Part shown: positions 16,193 through 24,335 of the stretch, in pieces
How positions within the stretch are numbered: position 1 is the stretch's first letter
Layout of the letters: every line of letters begins with the position of its first letter
NCBI RefSeq assembly: GCF_904426505.1
Contig: NZ_CAJGBN010000016.1
Span: 1 to 53,033 of the forward strand
Length of the DNA stretch: 53,033 nucleotides
Reading direction: 5' to 3'
From: Rubrivivax sp. A210
GTDB lineage: Bacteria > Pseudomonadota > Gammaproteobacteria > Burkholderiales > Burkholderiaceae_C
Notes under the pieces: model-generated
Databases searched by the model: none
What the model was told of the DNA's origin: nothing
Seen by the model: only the letters and a program-made list of their open reading frames with translations
Position numbers and translations under genes: made by a program

Positions 16193-17416
16193 TCAGGCGT
16201 GGGCTGCACGCAGCTTGAGCGAGAACTCCTGCAGCGCGGCAATGCCGCTGTCCTCGGCCTTGCGGCACCAGGCCTGCAGGTCGGCCACCAGCTGTTCGGC
16301 CGAGACATTGGTGCGGGTCCACAGCGCGCGCAATTCCTCGCGCATGGCCACCAGCTGGGCCAGGCGCGGGCTCTCGCCCAAGGCCTCGGCCAGGCCGGGC
16401 TTGACGCCGCTGGGGATCTTGTCGTCGTCGCGGTGCAGCCAGGCCTTGGCCAGGCGCATATTGCTGAACCGGGCGCTGTTCTCGGCGCCCTGGGCCTTGA
16501 GGCGGTCAAGCTCGGCGGCCACCGCGCGCTTGAGCTCGGCGGCGTAGTGGGCCATCACCTCGTAGCGGTTGGCGATGATGGCTTCCAGCGTCTGGCCGTC
16601 GGCCACCGCCTTGACCGCACCCAGTGCCAACCGCGGCGGCGTCTTGCGCACCTTGGCCAGGCCCGCCATTTCGAGCAAGCGGATGTAGAGCCAGCCGATG
16701 TCGAACTCGTGCGGCTTGACCGACAGCTTGGCCGAGGTCGGGTAGGTGTGGTGGTTGTTGTGCAGTTCTTCGCCGCCGATCACGATGCCCCAGGGCGAGA
16801 TGTTGGTGGAGGCGTCGGCGGCCTCGAAGTTGCGGTAGCCCCACCAGTGGCCAAGGCCGTTGATGATGCCGGCCGCAGTGATGGGAATCCAGGCCATCTG
16901 CAGCGCCCACACGGCGGCACCGGCGGCGCCCATCAGGAAGAGATCGAGCACCAGCAGCAGGCCCAGGCCTTGCCAGGTGTAGCGGCTGTAGAGATGGCGC
17001 TCCACCCAGTCGTCGGGCGTGCCGTGGCCGTACTTGGCCACCGTTTCGGCGTTGCGCGATTCGCTGCGGTAGAGCTCGACGCCGTCGAGCAGCAGCTTCT
17101 TGATACCGTGGATCTGGGGGCTGTGCGGGTCATCGACCGTCTCGCACTTGGCGTGGTGCTTGCGGTGGATGGCAACCCACTCCTTGGTCACCATGCCGGT
17201 GGAAAGCCAAAGCCAGAAGCGGAAGAAATGCATCACCAGCGGATGCAGTTCCAGCGCGCGATGCGCCTGCGAGCGGTGCAGGAAGATCGTGACCGCGGCT
17301 ATCGTCACATGGGTCGTGCCCAGTGCGATCAGCAGCACCTGCCACCAGGAGGCGGCGAGCACGCCGTGGGCGAGCCATTCGACGAGCGCGTCATGCGCGA
17401 GCCACAGCAGATCCAT
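16193..17416 (-). CDS. Membrane acyl-CoA (delta-9 type) fatty acid desaturase
   Basis: The 407-residue integral membrane di-iron enzyme inserts a double bond into acyl chains. Its three histidine boxes are HRSQAHR, HRKHHAK and HNNHH, separated by hydrophobic segments in the order usual for DesC/OLE1-type desaturases. The C-terminal about 130 residues are a hydrophilic, helical extension without a cytochrome b5 domain. AGGA lies 7 nt before the ATG. It is separated by 113 bp from the methyltransferase gene upstream and by 262 bp from the LapD-like gene downstream. In that 262-bp gap I see only a short GC hairpin (16154-16171, no U-tract) and presumably the LapD-gene promoter. Confidence 0.94.
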   Translation of the reverse strand: MDLLWLAHDALVEWLAHGVLAASWWQVLLIALGTTHVTIAAVTIFLHRSQAHRALELHPLVMHFFRFWLWLSTGMVTKEWVAIHRKHHAKCETVDDPHSPQIHGIKKLLLDGVELYRSESRNAETVAKYGHGTPDDWVERHLYSRYTWQGLGLLLVLDLFLMGAAGAAVWALQMAWIPITAAGIINGLGHWWGYRNFEAADASTNISPWGIVIGGEELHNNHHTYPTSAKLSVKPHEFDIGWLYIRLLEMAGLAKVRKTPPRLALGAVKAVADGQTLEAIIANRYEVMAHYAAELKRAVAAELDRLKAQGAENSARFSNMRLAKAWLHRDDDKIPSGVKPGLAEALGESPRLAQLVAMREELRALWTRTNVSAEQLVADLQAWCRKAEDSGIAALQEFSLKLRAAHA

Positions 17417-17450
17417 CGAAACATCCTGGGATTGGAATTACGTCCCCAGC

Positions 17451-17456
17451 ATTGTA
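17451..17456 (-). promoter_or_regulatory. Candidate -10 hexamer for the desaturase gene
   Basis: TACAAT on the minus strand lies 34 bp before the desaturase ATG, in the 113-bp gap after the methyltransferase gene. No clear -35 is seen. The call rests on the hexamer and the position only. Confidence 0.3.
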
Positions 17457-17529
17457 GGGGGGTGACCTTTTCCGGACGGACTCTTTCTGCACCGCTGCCC
17501 TGGGGTCATCCCGGGGTCCGCGCAGCCTT

Positions 17530-18789
17530 TCAGCGTCTTTGCCAGACCGCAGCGAAGAAGCCGTCGGTGGCGTGTACATGCGGCCACAGGCGCAGCCAGG
17601 GCCCGGCCACCAGTTCGGCGGCGCGCTCTACGTGCGCGGCCTCCAGCAGGGCCTGCACCGGCAGCGGCAGGAAATCGGCCGCACGCTCGGCGCTGAAGGC
17701 CTCGGCCACGGCCTCGTTCTCGTCGGCAAGCAGGCTGCAGGTGGCATAGACCAGGCGCCCGCCCGGCTTGAGCAGGCGCGCCGCGCCGGCCAGGATGGCG
17801 GCCTGCTTGACGCGCAGTTCGGCCACGGCCTGCGGCGACTGGCGCCATTTCAGATCCGGGTTGCGGCGCAGCGTGCCCAGGCCCGAGCAGGGCGCGTCGA
17901 CCAGCACGCGGTCGATCTTGCCGGCCAGGCGCTTGATGCGCTCGTCGCGCTCGTGGGCGATCTGCGCCGGGTGGACATTGGACAGCCCGCTGCGCGCCAG
18001 CCGCGGCTTGAGCGCGTCGAGCCGGTGGCCCGAGACATCGAAGGCATACAGGCGCCCGGTGTTGCGCATGGCCGCGCCCAAGGCCAGGGTCTTGCCGCCG
18101 GCACCGGCGCAGAAATCGACCACCATCTCGCCGCGCTTGGGGTCGGTGAGCAGGGCCAGCAGCTGGCTGCCTTCGTCCTGCACCTCGACCGCGCCGCCGG
18201 TGAACACATCCAGCTTGCTGAGTGCCGGCTTGCCCTGCACGCGCAGGCCCCAGGGCGAATAGGGCGTGGGCGTGGCGACGATGCCGGCGGCGGCCAGCGT
18301 GGCGACCACGTCTTCGCGCCTGGCCTTGACGAGGTTGACGCGCAGGTCCAGCGGCGCCTGGGCCGACATCGCGTCGACCAGCGGCCAGAAGCCGTCGCCC
18401 AGCGTGGCCTTCAGCGGCGCGGCCAGCCAATCGGGCAGGTTGTGGCGCAGCTTCTCGGCCAGGGTGCTGCGGTCGATGCGCTGGAATTCGGCCAGCCAAG
18501 TCTGCTCGTTCGGCGACAGCGCGCCGCGCAGATAGACCTCGCCACCCTGCCAGGCCAGGATGGCCAGCCGGCGTTCCAGCGGGCCGCTGCCGCTTTGCGC
18601 CATGTGCTGGAACAGCAGGCGCTGGCGCAGCACGGTGTAGGCCGTTTCGGCCAGCGTGTGGCGCTCGCGCGTGCCCAGCGCCCGATGTTGGCGGAAGAAG
18701 GCCGAGACCACGGCGTCGGCCGGCTGGTCGAGCCTGAGCACCGCGCGCAGCAGCTCGGCGGTGAGGTCCAGCAAGGCGTTGGGATGCAT
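17530..18789 (-). CDS. RsmB/NOP-family RNA m5C methyltransferase
   Basis: The 419-residue SAM-dependent enzyme methylates cytosine-5 in RNA, by family 16S rRNA. It has an N-terminal NusB-like helical region, the SAM-binding motif VVDFCAGAGGKTLALGA, and the two family cysteines: DAPCSGLGTLRRNPD, and the catalytic one in VYATCSLLADENE. The ATG overlaps the purN stop as TGATG, so the two are coupled. Length fits this family in Burkholderiales, whose members are shorter at the N-terminus than E. coli RsmB. The exact rRNA position is not inferable. Confidence 0.92.
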   Translation of the reverse strand: MHPNALLDLTAELLRAVLRLDQPADAVVSAFFRQHRALGTRERHTLAETAYTVLRQRLLFQHMAQSGSGPLERRLAILAWQGGEVYLRGALSPNEQTWLAEFQRIDRSTLAEKLRHNLPDWLAAPLKATLGDGFWPLVDAMSAQAPLDLRVNLVKARREDVVATLAAAGIVATPTPYSPWGLRVQGKPALSKLDVFTGGAVEVQDEGSQLLALLTDPKRGEMVVDFCAGAGGKTLALGAAMRNTGRLYAFDVSGHRLDALKPRLARSGLSNVHPAQIAHERDERIKRLAGKIDRVLVDAPCSGLGTLRRNPDLKWRQSPQAVAELRVKQAAILAGAARLLKPGGRLVYATCSLLADENEAVAEAFSAERAADFLPLPVQALLEAAHVERAAELVAGPWLRLWPHVHATDGFFAAVWQRR

Positions 18790-19415
18790 CAGAGCAGTAC
18801 CTGGGAAGCGCCGGCTGTCTGCACGACGCGGCCGTTGGCAACCGCCAGCTTGCCTTCGACGAACCAGCGCACCGCGAGCGGGTAGATCACATGCTCGGTG
18901 GCCAGCACGCGGGCGGCCAGTGCCGCCTCGTCATCGCCCGGATGCACCGCCACCACGCTCTGCATCACGATGGGGCCGTGGTCGAGCTCGGGCGTCACGA
19001 AATGCACCGTGGCGCCCACCGCCTTGCAGCCGGCCTCCAGCGCGCGGCGGTGGGTGTGCAGGCCGGTGAAGGCCGGCAGCAGCGAGGGATGGATGTTGAG
19101 CAGCCGGCCCTCGTAATGCCGCACGAAGGCCTCGCCCAGGATGCGCATGAAGCCGGCCAGCACCAGCAGATCGGGCGCGAAATCGTCGATCACGCGCGCC
19201 AGTTCGGCGTCGAAATCGGCGCGTGCGGCGTAGGCCCGGTGCTCGACCACGGCGGTGGCAATGCCGCGGGCGGCGGCCCAGGCCAGGCCGGCGGCGTCGG
19301 CGCGGTTGGCGACGACCGCGGCCACCTGGGCCGGCCAGCCCTGCTCGGCGCAGCGCTGGACGATGGCTTCCATGTTGGAGCCGCGACCTGAGATGAGGAT
19401 GACGATGCGTTTCAT
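18789..19415 (-). CDS. purN: Phosphoribosylglycinamide formyltransferase PurN
   Basis: The 208-residue enzyme transfers a formyl group from 10-formyl-THF to GAR, the third step of de novo purine synthesis. It shows ISGRGSNMEAI at the phosphate-binding start, the catalytic Asn-His pair in LLNIHPSLLPAF, and the catalytic Asp in TPELDHGPIVMQ. The start MKRIVILISGRGS is preferred over in-frame Met codons 4 and 21 residues upstream because the family begins here. It is the first gene of the purN-methyltransferase pair and diverges from trpS (93-bp gap). Confidence 0.96.
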   Translation of the reverse strand: MKRIVILISGRGSNMEAIVQRCAEQGWPAQVAAVVANRADAAGLAWAAARGIATAVVEHRAYAARADFDAELARVIDDFAPDLLVLAGFMRILGEAFVRHYEGRLLNIHPSLLPAFTGLHTHRRALEAGCKAVGATVHFVTPELDHGPIVMQSVVAVHPGDDEAALAARVLATEHVIYPLAVRWFVEGKLAVANGRVVQTAGASQVLL

Positions 19416-19473
19416 GCGGGGCTTCATGCGGTGCGGCAGTTTAGGCGCTGTCGCGGCCCGCTCCGGCGCCTGA

Positions 19474-19479
19474 GACAAT
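19474..19479 (+). promoter_or_regulatory. Candidate -10 element of trpS
   Basis: GACAAT followed by cgcgccc lies 29 nt before the trpS ATG in the purN/trpS divergent gap. The same hexamer-plus-gcgccc pattern precedes crcB and the Nudix gene in this window. No clear -35 is seen. Confidence 0.4.
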
Positions 19480-19508
19480 CGCGCCCTTCCCCACCCGCCC
19501 TGCCCGCC

Positions 19509-20717
19509 ATGCGATCACGCGTCCTTTCCGGCATGCGCCCCACCGGCGCCATGCACCTCGGCCACTACCACGGCGCGCTCAAGAACTGGGTGCGGCTGCA
19601 GCAGGAGCACGAGTGCTTCTTCTTCGTCGCCGACTGGCACGCGCTGACCACGCACTACGAAGAGCGCGGCGTCATGGAGCGCTATGTCTACGACATGGTG
19701 ATCGACTGGATCGCCGCCGGCCTGGACCCCGAGGCCTGCACCCTCTTCATCCAGAGCCGCCTGCCCGAGCATGCCGAGCTGTTCACGCTGCTGGCCATGG
19801 GCACGCCGCTGGGCTGGCTGGAACGCGTGCCCACCTACAAGGACCAGATCGAGAAGCTCAAGGACCGCGATCTCGCCACCTACGGCTTCCTCGGCTACCC
19901 GCTGCTGCAGGCGGCCGACATCCTGATCTACAAGGCCACCTATGTGCCGGTGGGCGAGGACCAGAGCTCGCACGTCGAACTCACGCGCGAAGTGGCGCGC
20001 CGCTTCAACAACCTCTATGGCCGTGGCAGCGACCATGACGCCCGCGTGGCCGCCGCCCTGGCCAAGCTGCCCAAGGACGACGCGCGCTACTACGAGCGCC
20101 AGCGCAAGGCCTTCGGCGAGACCGGCAGCGCCGAGGCCCTGGCCAAGGGCGAGGGCATGGTCAGGAAGGCCGCGGCCGCCGTCGCCGGCTGGAGCAGCGA
20201 CGACGGCGAGCTGCTGCTGGGCCACCTGAAGGGCAGTGGCCAGACCGTGCTGGTCGAACCCCAGGCCCTGCACACCGAGGTGCTGCGCCTGCCCGGCACC
20301 GACGGCACCAAGATGAGCAAGAGCTATGGCAACGCCATCCTGATGCGCGACGAGCCGGCCGAAGTGACGAAGAAGGTGCGCGGCATGGCCACCGACCCCG
20401 CCCGCGGCCGCCGCACCGACCCCGGCGACCCCGCCAAATGCCCGGTGTGGCAGTTCCACAAGGTCTACAGCGACCCAGCGACGCAGCAATGGGTGGTGGA
20501 GGGCTGCAAGAGCGCCGGCATCGGCTGCCTGGACTGCAAGCAGCCGGTCATCGACGCCATCGTCAAGGAACAGCAGCCCTGGCGCGAGCGCGCCGAGGCC
20601 TACCTGACCAACCCCAAGCAGGTTCACTGGATCGTCGAGATGGGCACCGAGCGCGCACGCACGGTGGCACGGCAGACCATGAAGGACGTGCGCACGGCGA
20701 TGGGCCTGAACTACTGA
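19509..20717 (+). CDS. trpS: Tryptophanyl-tRNA synthetase with C-x21-C-x6-C-x2-C insertion
   Basis: The 402-residue class I synthetase charges tRNA-Trp. The HIGH-type motif is HLGH (16-19) and the KMSKS motif is at 268-272 (TKMSKSYGN). An insertion before the C-terminal helices carries four cysteines at 311, 333, 340 and 343, spaced C-x21-C-x6-C-x2-C. This is nearly the spacing of the [4Fe-4S] site described in Thermotoga maritima TrpRS (C-x22-C-x6-C-x2-C). The protein is longer than E. coli TrpS (334 aa) because of this and other insertions. The start is at MRSRVLSGMRPTG; no Shine-Dalgarno is evident. Confidence 0.97.
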   Translation: MRSRVLSGMRPTGAMHLGHYHGALKNWVRLQQEHECFFFVADWHALTTHYEERGVMERYVYDMVIDWIAAGLDPEACTLFIQSRLPEHAELFTLLAMGTPLGWLERVPTYKDQIEKLKDRDLATYGFLGYPLLQAADILIYKATYVPVGEDQSSHVELTREVARRFNNLYGRGSDHDARVAAALAKLPKDDARYYERQRKAFGETGSAEALAKGEGMVRKAAAAVAGWSSDDGELLLGHLKGSGQTVLVEPQALHTEVLRLPGTDGTKMSKSYGNAILMRDEPAEVTKKVRGMATDPARGRRTDPGDPAKCPVWQFHKVYSDPATQQWVVEGCKSAGIGCLDCKQPVIDAIVKEQQPWRERAEAYLTNPKQVHWIVEMGTERARTVARQTMKDVRTAMGLNY

Positions 20718-20736
20718 CACGCCCGGAGCGCCCCGC

Positions 20737-21408
20737 ATGAACGCCCTCGAAACGATAGAAGTCCACCCCGCCAGCGAGCCGCGTGCCACCGTCATCGTGC
20801 TGCACGGTCTGGGCGCCGACGGCACCGACTTCCTGCCCTTTGCCGACGAAATCCGGCCCGCCGCCCTGGGCCCGCTGCGCTGGGTCTTCCCGCGCGCTCC
20901 CGAGCGGCCGGTGACCCTCAACGGCGGCGCCAGGATGCGCGCCTGGTACGACATCCTCGGCACCGACCTGCAGCGGCGCGAGGACGTTGCCGGCCTGCGC
21001 GAATCCTTCACCGCCGTACACGCGCTGATCGCCCGCGAAGTGGCCCGCGGCATGCCAGCCCATCGCATCGTGCTCGCCGGCTTCTCGCAGGGCTGCGCCA
21101 TCACGCTGGGCGCCGGCCTGCGCTGCCCCCAGCGCCTGGCCGGGCTGGCGGGCCTGTCGGGCTATCTGCCGCTGGCCGACCTGCTGGCCGCCGAGCACCA
21201 CGCGGCCAATGCCGCAACCCCGGTCTTCCTGGCCCACGGCCAGCGCGACGGCGTGGTGCCACTGGCGCGCGGCGCCGCCGCACGCGACCAGTTGCAGGCC
21301 CGGGGCCAGCCGCTGGACTGGCATGAGTACCCGATGGAACACTCGGTCTGCATGGAGGAAGTGCAGGCACTGCAACAGTGGCTGCTGCGCGTGCTGCCGG
21401 GCGCATGA
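20737..21408 (+). CDS. Alpha/beta-hydrolase carboxylesterase (phospholipase/carboxylesterase family)
   Basis: The 223-residue cytosolic serine esterase has the oxyanion segment VLHGLGADGTDF, the nucleophile Ser117 in AGFSQGC, the acid in HGQRDGVVP and the His in MEHSVCMEE. These match the EstB/acyl-protein thioesterase-like family. No signal peptide is present. It starts 19 bp after trpS, so it is probably co-transcribed. The substrate is unknown beyond short-chain esters expected for the family. Confidence 0.92.
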   Translation: MNALETIEVHPASEPRATVIVLHGLGADGTDFLPFADEIRPAALGPLRWVFPRAPERPVTLNGGARMRAWYDILGTDLQRREDVAGLRESFTAVHALIAREVARGMPAHRIVLAGFSQGCAITLGAGLRCPQRLAGLAGLSGYLPLADLLAAEHHAANAATPVFLAHGQRDGVVPLARGAAARDQLQARGQPLDWHEYPMEHSVCMEEVQALQQWLLRVLPGA

Positions 21409-21494
21409 CACCCGACTGAGCGACAACGGCGGCGCCTGCAGGGCGGCCGGCCTTGGGTTATGGTTGCGGCCACCAAAAACAGGAGGTTCCGCCC

Positions 21495-22463
21495 ATGCCC
21501 ATCTTGCGCCGCATCGTCATTGCCGGCCTGAGCGCCGTGCTCACGGCCACCACCCTGCCCGCCCTGGCCGACGCACCCCTGCTCAAGACTCAGGCCCCGG
21601 GCTGGTACCGCATGATGCTGGGCAAGTTCGAGGTCACCGCGCTGTCCGACGGCACGGTGGCCCTGCCGGTGGACAAGCTGCTTACCAACACCACGGCTGA
21701 CCGCGTCAACGGCCTGCTGGCGCGCGCCTACCTCAAGACGCCGGTGGAGACGTCGGTCAACGGCTACCTCGTCAACACCGGCAGCAAGCTGGTGCTGATT
21801 GACGCCGGCGCCGCCGGCCTCTTCGGCCCCACGCTGGGCAAGCTGGTGGCCAACCTCAAGGCCGCGGGCTACCAGCCGGAACAGGTCGACGAGGTCTACG
21901 TCACCCACATGCACCCCGACCACGTCGGCGGCCTGGCAGCCGACGGCAAGCCGGTGTTCCCCAATGCCATCGTGCGTGCCGACGGGCGCGAAGGCGACTT
22001 CTGGCTCAGCCAGGCCAATCTCGACAAGGCACCGGCCGACGCCAAGGGCTTCTTCCAGGGCGCGATGGCCTCGCTCAATCCCTATGCCGCGGCCGGCCGG
22101 CTCAAGCCCTTCGATGGCGGCGGCGAGGGCGTCGAACTCGTGCCCGGCATACGCGCCATGGCAGCCCACGGCCATACGCCCGGCCACAGCCTCTACATCG
22201 TCGAAAGCGAAGGCAACCGGCTCGTCGTCTGGGGCGACCTGATGCATGTGGCTGCAGTGCAGTTCGCGATGCCGGCGGTGACGATCCAGTTCGACGTCGA
22301 CGCCAAGGCTGCCGCCCCGCAGCGCAAGAAGAACTACGCTGACGCGGCCAGGAAGGGCTATTACGTCGCCGTGGCCCATGTGGCCTTCCCCGGCATCGGC
22401 AAGCTGCGCGCCGACGGCCGCGGCTACCAGTGGATCCCGGCCAACTACCAGTCGGCGCCCTGA
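21495..22463 (+). CDS. Secreted metallo-beta-lactamase-fold hydrolase
   Basis: The 322-residue protein has a Sec signal peptide (MPILRRIVIAGLSAVL..., cleavage likely after ALA near residue 25). It has the MBL zinc motif THMHPDHVGG, the later HGHTPGHS histidine, GDLMH, and a final His in AHVAFPG. It should be a periplasmic zinc hydrolase, perhaps lactonase-like. A perfect AGGAGG 8 nt before the ATG fixes the start. It stands 86 bp after the esterase gene and ends at a GC hairpin. Confidence 0.93.
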   Translation: MPILRRIVIAGLSAVLTATTLPALADAPLLKTQAPGWYRMMLGKFEVTALSDGTVALPVDKLLTNTTADRVNGLLARAYLKTPVETSVNGYLVNTGSKLVLIDAGAAGLFGPTLGKLVANLKAAGYQPEQVDEVYVTHMHPDHVGGLAADGKPVFPNAIVRADGREGDFWLSQANLDKAPADAKGFFQGAMASLNPYAAAGRLKPFDGGGEGVELVPGIRAMAAHGHTPGHSLYIVESEGNRLVVWGDLMHVAAVQFAMPAVTIQFDVDAKAAAPQRKKNYADAARKGYYVAVAHVAFPGIGKLRADGRGYQWIPANYQSAP

Positions 22464-22479
22464 GCGGCCGGCTGGCCGC
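22464..22479. terminator. GC hairpin between converging genes
   Basis: gcggcc (22464-22469), loop ggct, ggccgc (22474-22479): a 6-bp perfect stem directly after the MBL stop and just before the end of the convergent small ORF. There is no U-tract, so Rho-independent function is uncertain. Confidence 0.35.
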
Positions 22480-22485
22480 CGCGCC

Positions 22486-22728
22486 CTAGCGCGAGGCGGC
22501 CGGTGCCGGCACGATGACGCGCGCCAGGCCGCCAACGCAGCCGCTGCTCTGGCCCTCGCTACACAGTGCCGGCCCGGCCGGCGGCGGTGGCCGCTGCGCA
22601 AGCCGGGCCCCGCCCGGCTCGCCCACCAGCAGCAGCACGATGCTCACCGCCGTGGCCACCGCCAGCGCCAGGATGAGCAGGCGGCGGCGGGGCGAGATGG
22701 GGCGGTAGCGGGCGGGTTCCGAGGGCAC
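22486..22728 (-). CDS. Possible small single-pass membrane protein
   Basis: The 80-residue frame starting at a GTG has a basic segment (ARYRPISPRRR), a strong hydrophobic helix (LLILALAVATAVSIVLLLVG) and a Pro-rich outer part with two Cys (CSEGQSSGC). The composition is protein-like and the helix topology is sensible (positive-inside). No good ribosome site is seen, and the open frame runs further upstream, so the start is a guess. The rest of the 443-bp stretch 22464-22906 holds no other clear element. I do not recognise a family. Confidence 0.4.
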   Translation of the reverse strand: MPSEPARYRPISPRRRLLILALAVATAVSIVLLLVGEPGGARLAQRPPPPAGPALCSEGQSSGCVGGLARVIVPAPAASR

Positions 22729-22906
22729 GGTGCGGGCGGCGGGGCGGCGGAAGCGGGACCGCAGTATCAACGCGAAAGCCGCCGCGGCCCGCCGCAAGGC
22801 CGGGACCGCAAGGATTTCACGCCTGCGGGCCTGGGGCACGGGCCCGCCGATGCCGAAACTCCTTGTGGCCCCTGGCAAGACGCAGCCCCGCCGGAGTCGA
22901 ATCGGT

Positions 22907-23482
22907 ATGCGCCCCCTTCCCGCCCTGCTCTTGATCACCGCCTGCGTCCAAGCCCACGCGGCCGGACTTCCCGCCTGCGACAAGGCGGTGCGGTTCAGCG
23001 CGGCCTGGTTCGCCGACCCCGAGATCGACAACACCAAGTCCGCGTCCGAGGTGACCAAGCTCGGCGCCGGTGCCGGCGGCAAGGGCACGCAACTTGGCCA
23101 CGTCACGGTCGAGACCAAGTTGGCCGTCGTGCCGCAGGTTTCATGCGAGGGCGTCGTCGTGCAGCTCGAATACGCCAAGCCCGTGCTGCGCGTGGCCAGC
23201 GAGTTCCAGCCTGGAACCTGCGCCTACGCCAGGGTGATGAACCACGAGCAGGCGCATGTACGCATCCACCGCGACATCGCGCGGCAGTTTCGGGAACTGC
23301 ACTATCCCTGGGGGAAGGGGGCGGGCTCAGCGGCCATCCTGTCCCACGCCAAGCAGGAACTCGACCGCCTGATGCTGGCCCAGGCCTTGTTCGACAGCCC
23401 CGAGGAATACGCCAGGAACCAGACCGTCTGCGGCGGCGAGATTCCTCGCCTCGTCAAGGCGACCCTGCCGTCCAAGCCTTGA
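22907..23482 (+). CDS. Secreted protein with HExxH zinc-protease-type motif (DUF922-like)
   Basis: The 191-residue product starts with a signal peptide (MRPLPALLLITACVQAHA, cleavage near 18). A beta-rich domain follows, and then HEQAH at 113-117 inside MNHEQAHVRIHRDIARQF, the metalloprotease HExxH signature. Four cysteines in the mature part (C24, C80, C105 and one near the C-terminus in NQTVCGGE) could form two disulfides. The overall arrangement resembles DUF922 proteins, periplasmic putative zinc proteases. The Met chosen starts the signal peptide; an upstream in-frame Met at 22850 would add a basic stretch. Catalytic activity is inferred from the motif only. Confidence 0.65.
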   Translation: MRPLPALLLITACVQAHAAGLPACDKAVRFSAAWFADPEIDNTKSASEVTKLGAGAGGKGTQLGHVTVETKLAVVPQVSCEGVVVQLEYAKPVLRVASEFQPGTCAYARVMNHEQAHVRIHRDIARQFRELHYPWGKGAGSAAILSHAKQELDRLMLAQALFDSPEEYARNQTVCGGEIPRLVKATLPSKP

Positions 23483-23496
23483 CTGGAGGCGGAACG

Positions 23497-24120
23497 CTAG
23501 GCCAGGCCCGAGGCCACCGGGGGCCGCTGGCGGGCCGCCACGCCGGCGACGAAGCGGCCGAAGGCGTCGAGCAGCGGCGCGGCGTCGAAGGCGGGGGCCT
23601 CCAGCATCGCCAGCGCCTGCACGGTGGCTTCCAGCGTCGAGACCTGATCGGTTTGCCGCGCCGCGCGGATCGCGCGGTAGAGAGTCGGCGCCGGCGCGTC
23701 CAGCGACAGCCGCGGCAACGCGGCCAGGGCCGGATGCTCCAGCAACATGCGCAGGCTCTTGCGCCAGGTCGCGTCGAGAACCACCAACCGCACGGGCACA
23801 CCCGCCGTCGCCCGCGGTGCCGGTGGCGCGGGCGCGGCCGGCACGTCCGGGTAGAGCAGCCGCGTGTCCCGCCCGGGGCGCTGCAGCAAGGCCTGCAGCG
23901 CCGCCGGCGCGAAGCGCTCGCCGACGACCACCTCGCAGTGCGCCAGCGACAGGCGCAGCAGCGCCACGCTGTTCTTGGCCTGGCGCTGTTCCTGCGGATG
24001 CTGCAGCACCAGCACCTCGGTGCGATGGGAGGTAGCCCGCACCAGCGCACACAGGCAGTTCGCCTGCGGGCGCAGGCAGCGCGCGCAGGCCGCGCGGCGG
24101 AGGGTGGGCGGACCGATCAC
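23497..24120 (-). CDS. tapT: DTW-domain tRNA-uridine aminocarboxypropyltransferase
   Basis: The 207-residue protein has the N-terminal cysteine cluster (CARCLRPQANCLC), VLQHPQEQRQAKNS, and the DxTW signature as DATW at 116-119 followed by RKSLRML. DTW proteins such as TapT make acp3U at position 47 of tRNAs using SAM. The start is a GTG without an obvious ribosome site. An N-terminal GPPTLRR stretch precedes the cysteine cluster. It converges with the HExxH gene (14 bp apart). Confidence 0.85.
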   Translation of the reverse strand: MIGPPTLRRAACARCLRPQANCLCALVRATSHRTEVLVLQHPQEQRQAKNSVALLRLSLAHCEVVVGERFAPAALQALLQRPGRDTRLLYPDVPAAPAPPAPRATAGVPVRLVVLDATWRKSLRMLLEHPALAALPRLSLDAPAPTLYRAIRAARQTDQVSTLEATVQALAMLEAPAFDAAPLLDAFGRFVAGVAARQRPPVASGLA

Positions 24121-24295
24121 GCGGGAATGGTCGCACGCCCGTCCCGTCCAGCGGCACGTCGGTCAGCGCAAACGTGCATCAACCCGTTGCATCCGGGCTT
24201 GCGCAAGTTGCGTATACGCACTGACGAGAACCCAGAAGCTTCCGAAGGCCATGCGCATTAACACCAAGTGGCCTCACCCATATCAGGCAATAGGT

Positions 24296-24315
24296 AACGG
24301 CTGGGCAAAGCCGTT
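24296..24315 (-). terminator. Hairpin downstream of the acyltransferase gene
   Basis: aacggct (24296-24302) and agccgtt (24309-24315) form a 7-bp perfect stem with a 6-nt loop, 20 nt past the acyltransferase stop on the minus strand. Only a short T-containing tail (TTACC) follows, so it would be a weak intrinsic terminator. Confidence 0.4.
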
Positions 24316-24335
24316 TCGCTGTCGGAAGCCTCGAC

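Noticed and set aside
14149..16218. 689-codon plus-strand frame opposite the LapD-like gene
   Set aside because: Antisense shadow with Gln/Arg/His bias and no recognisable fold.
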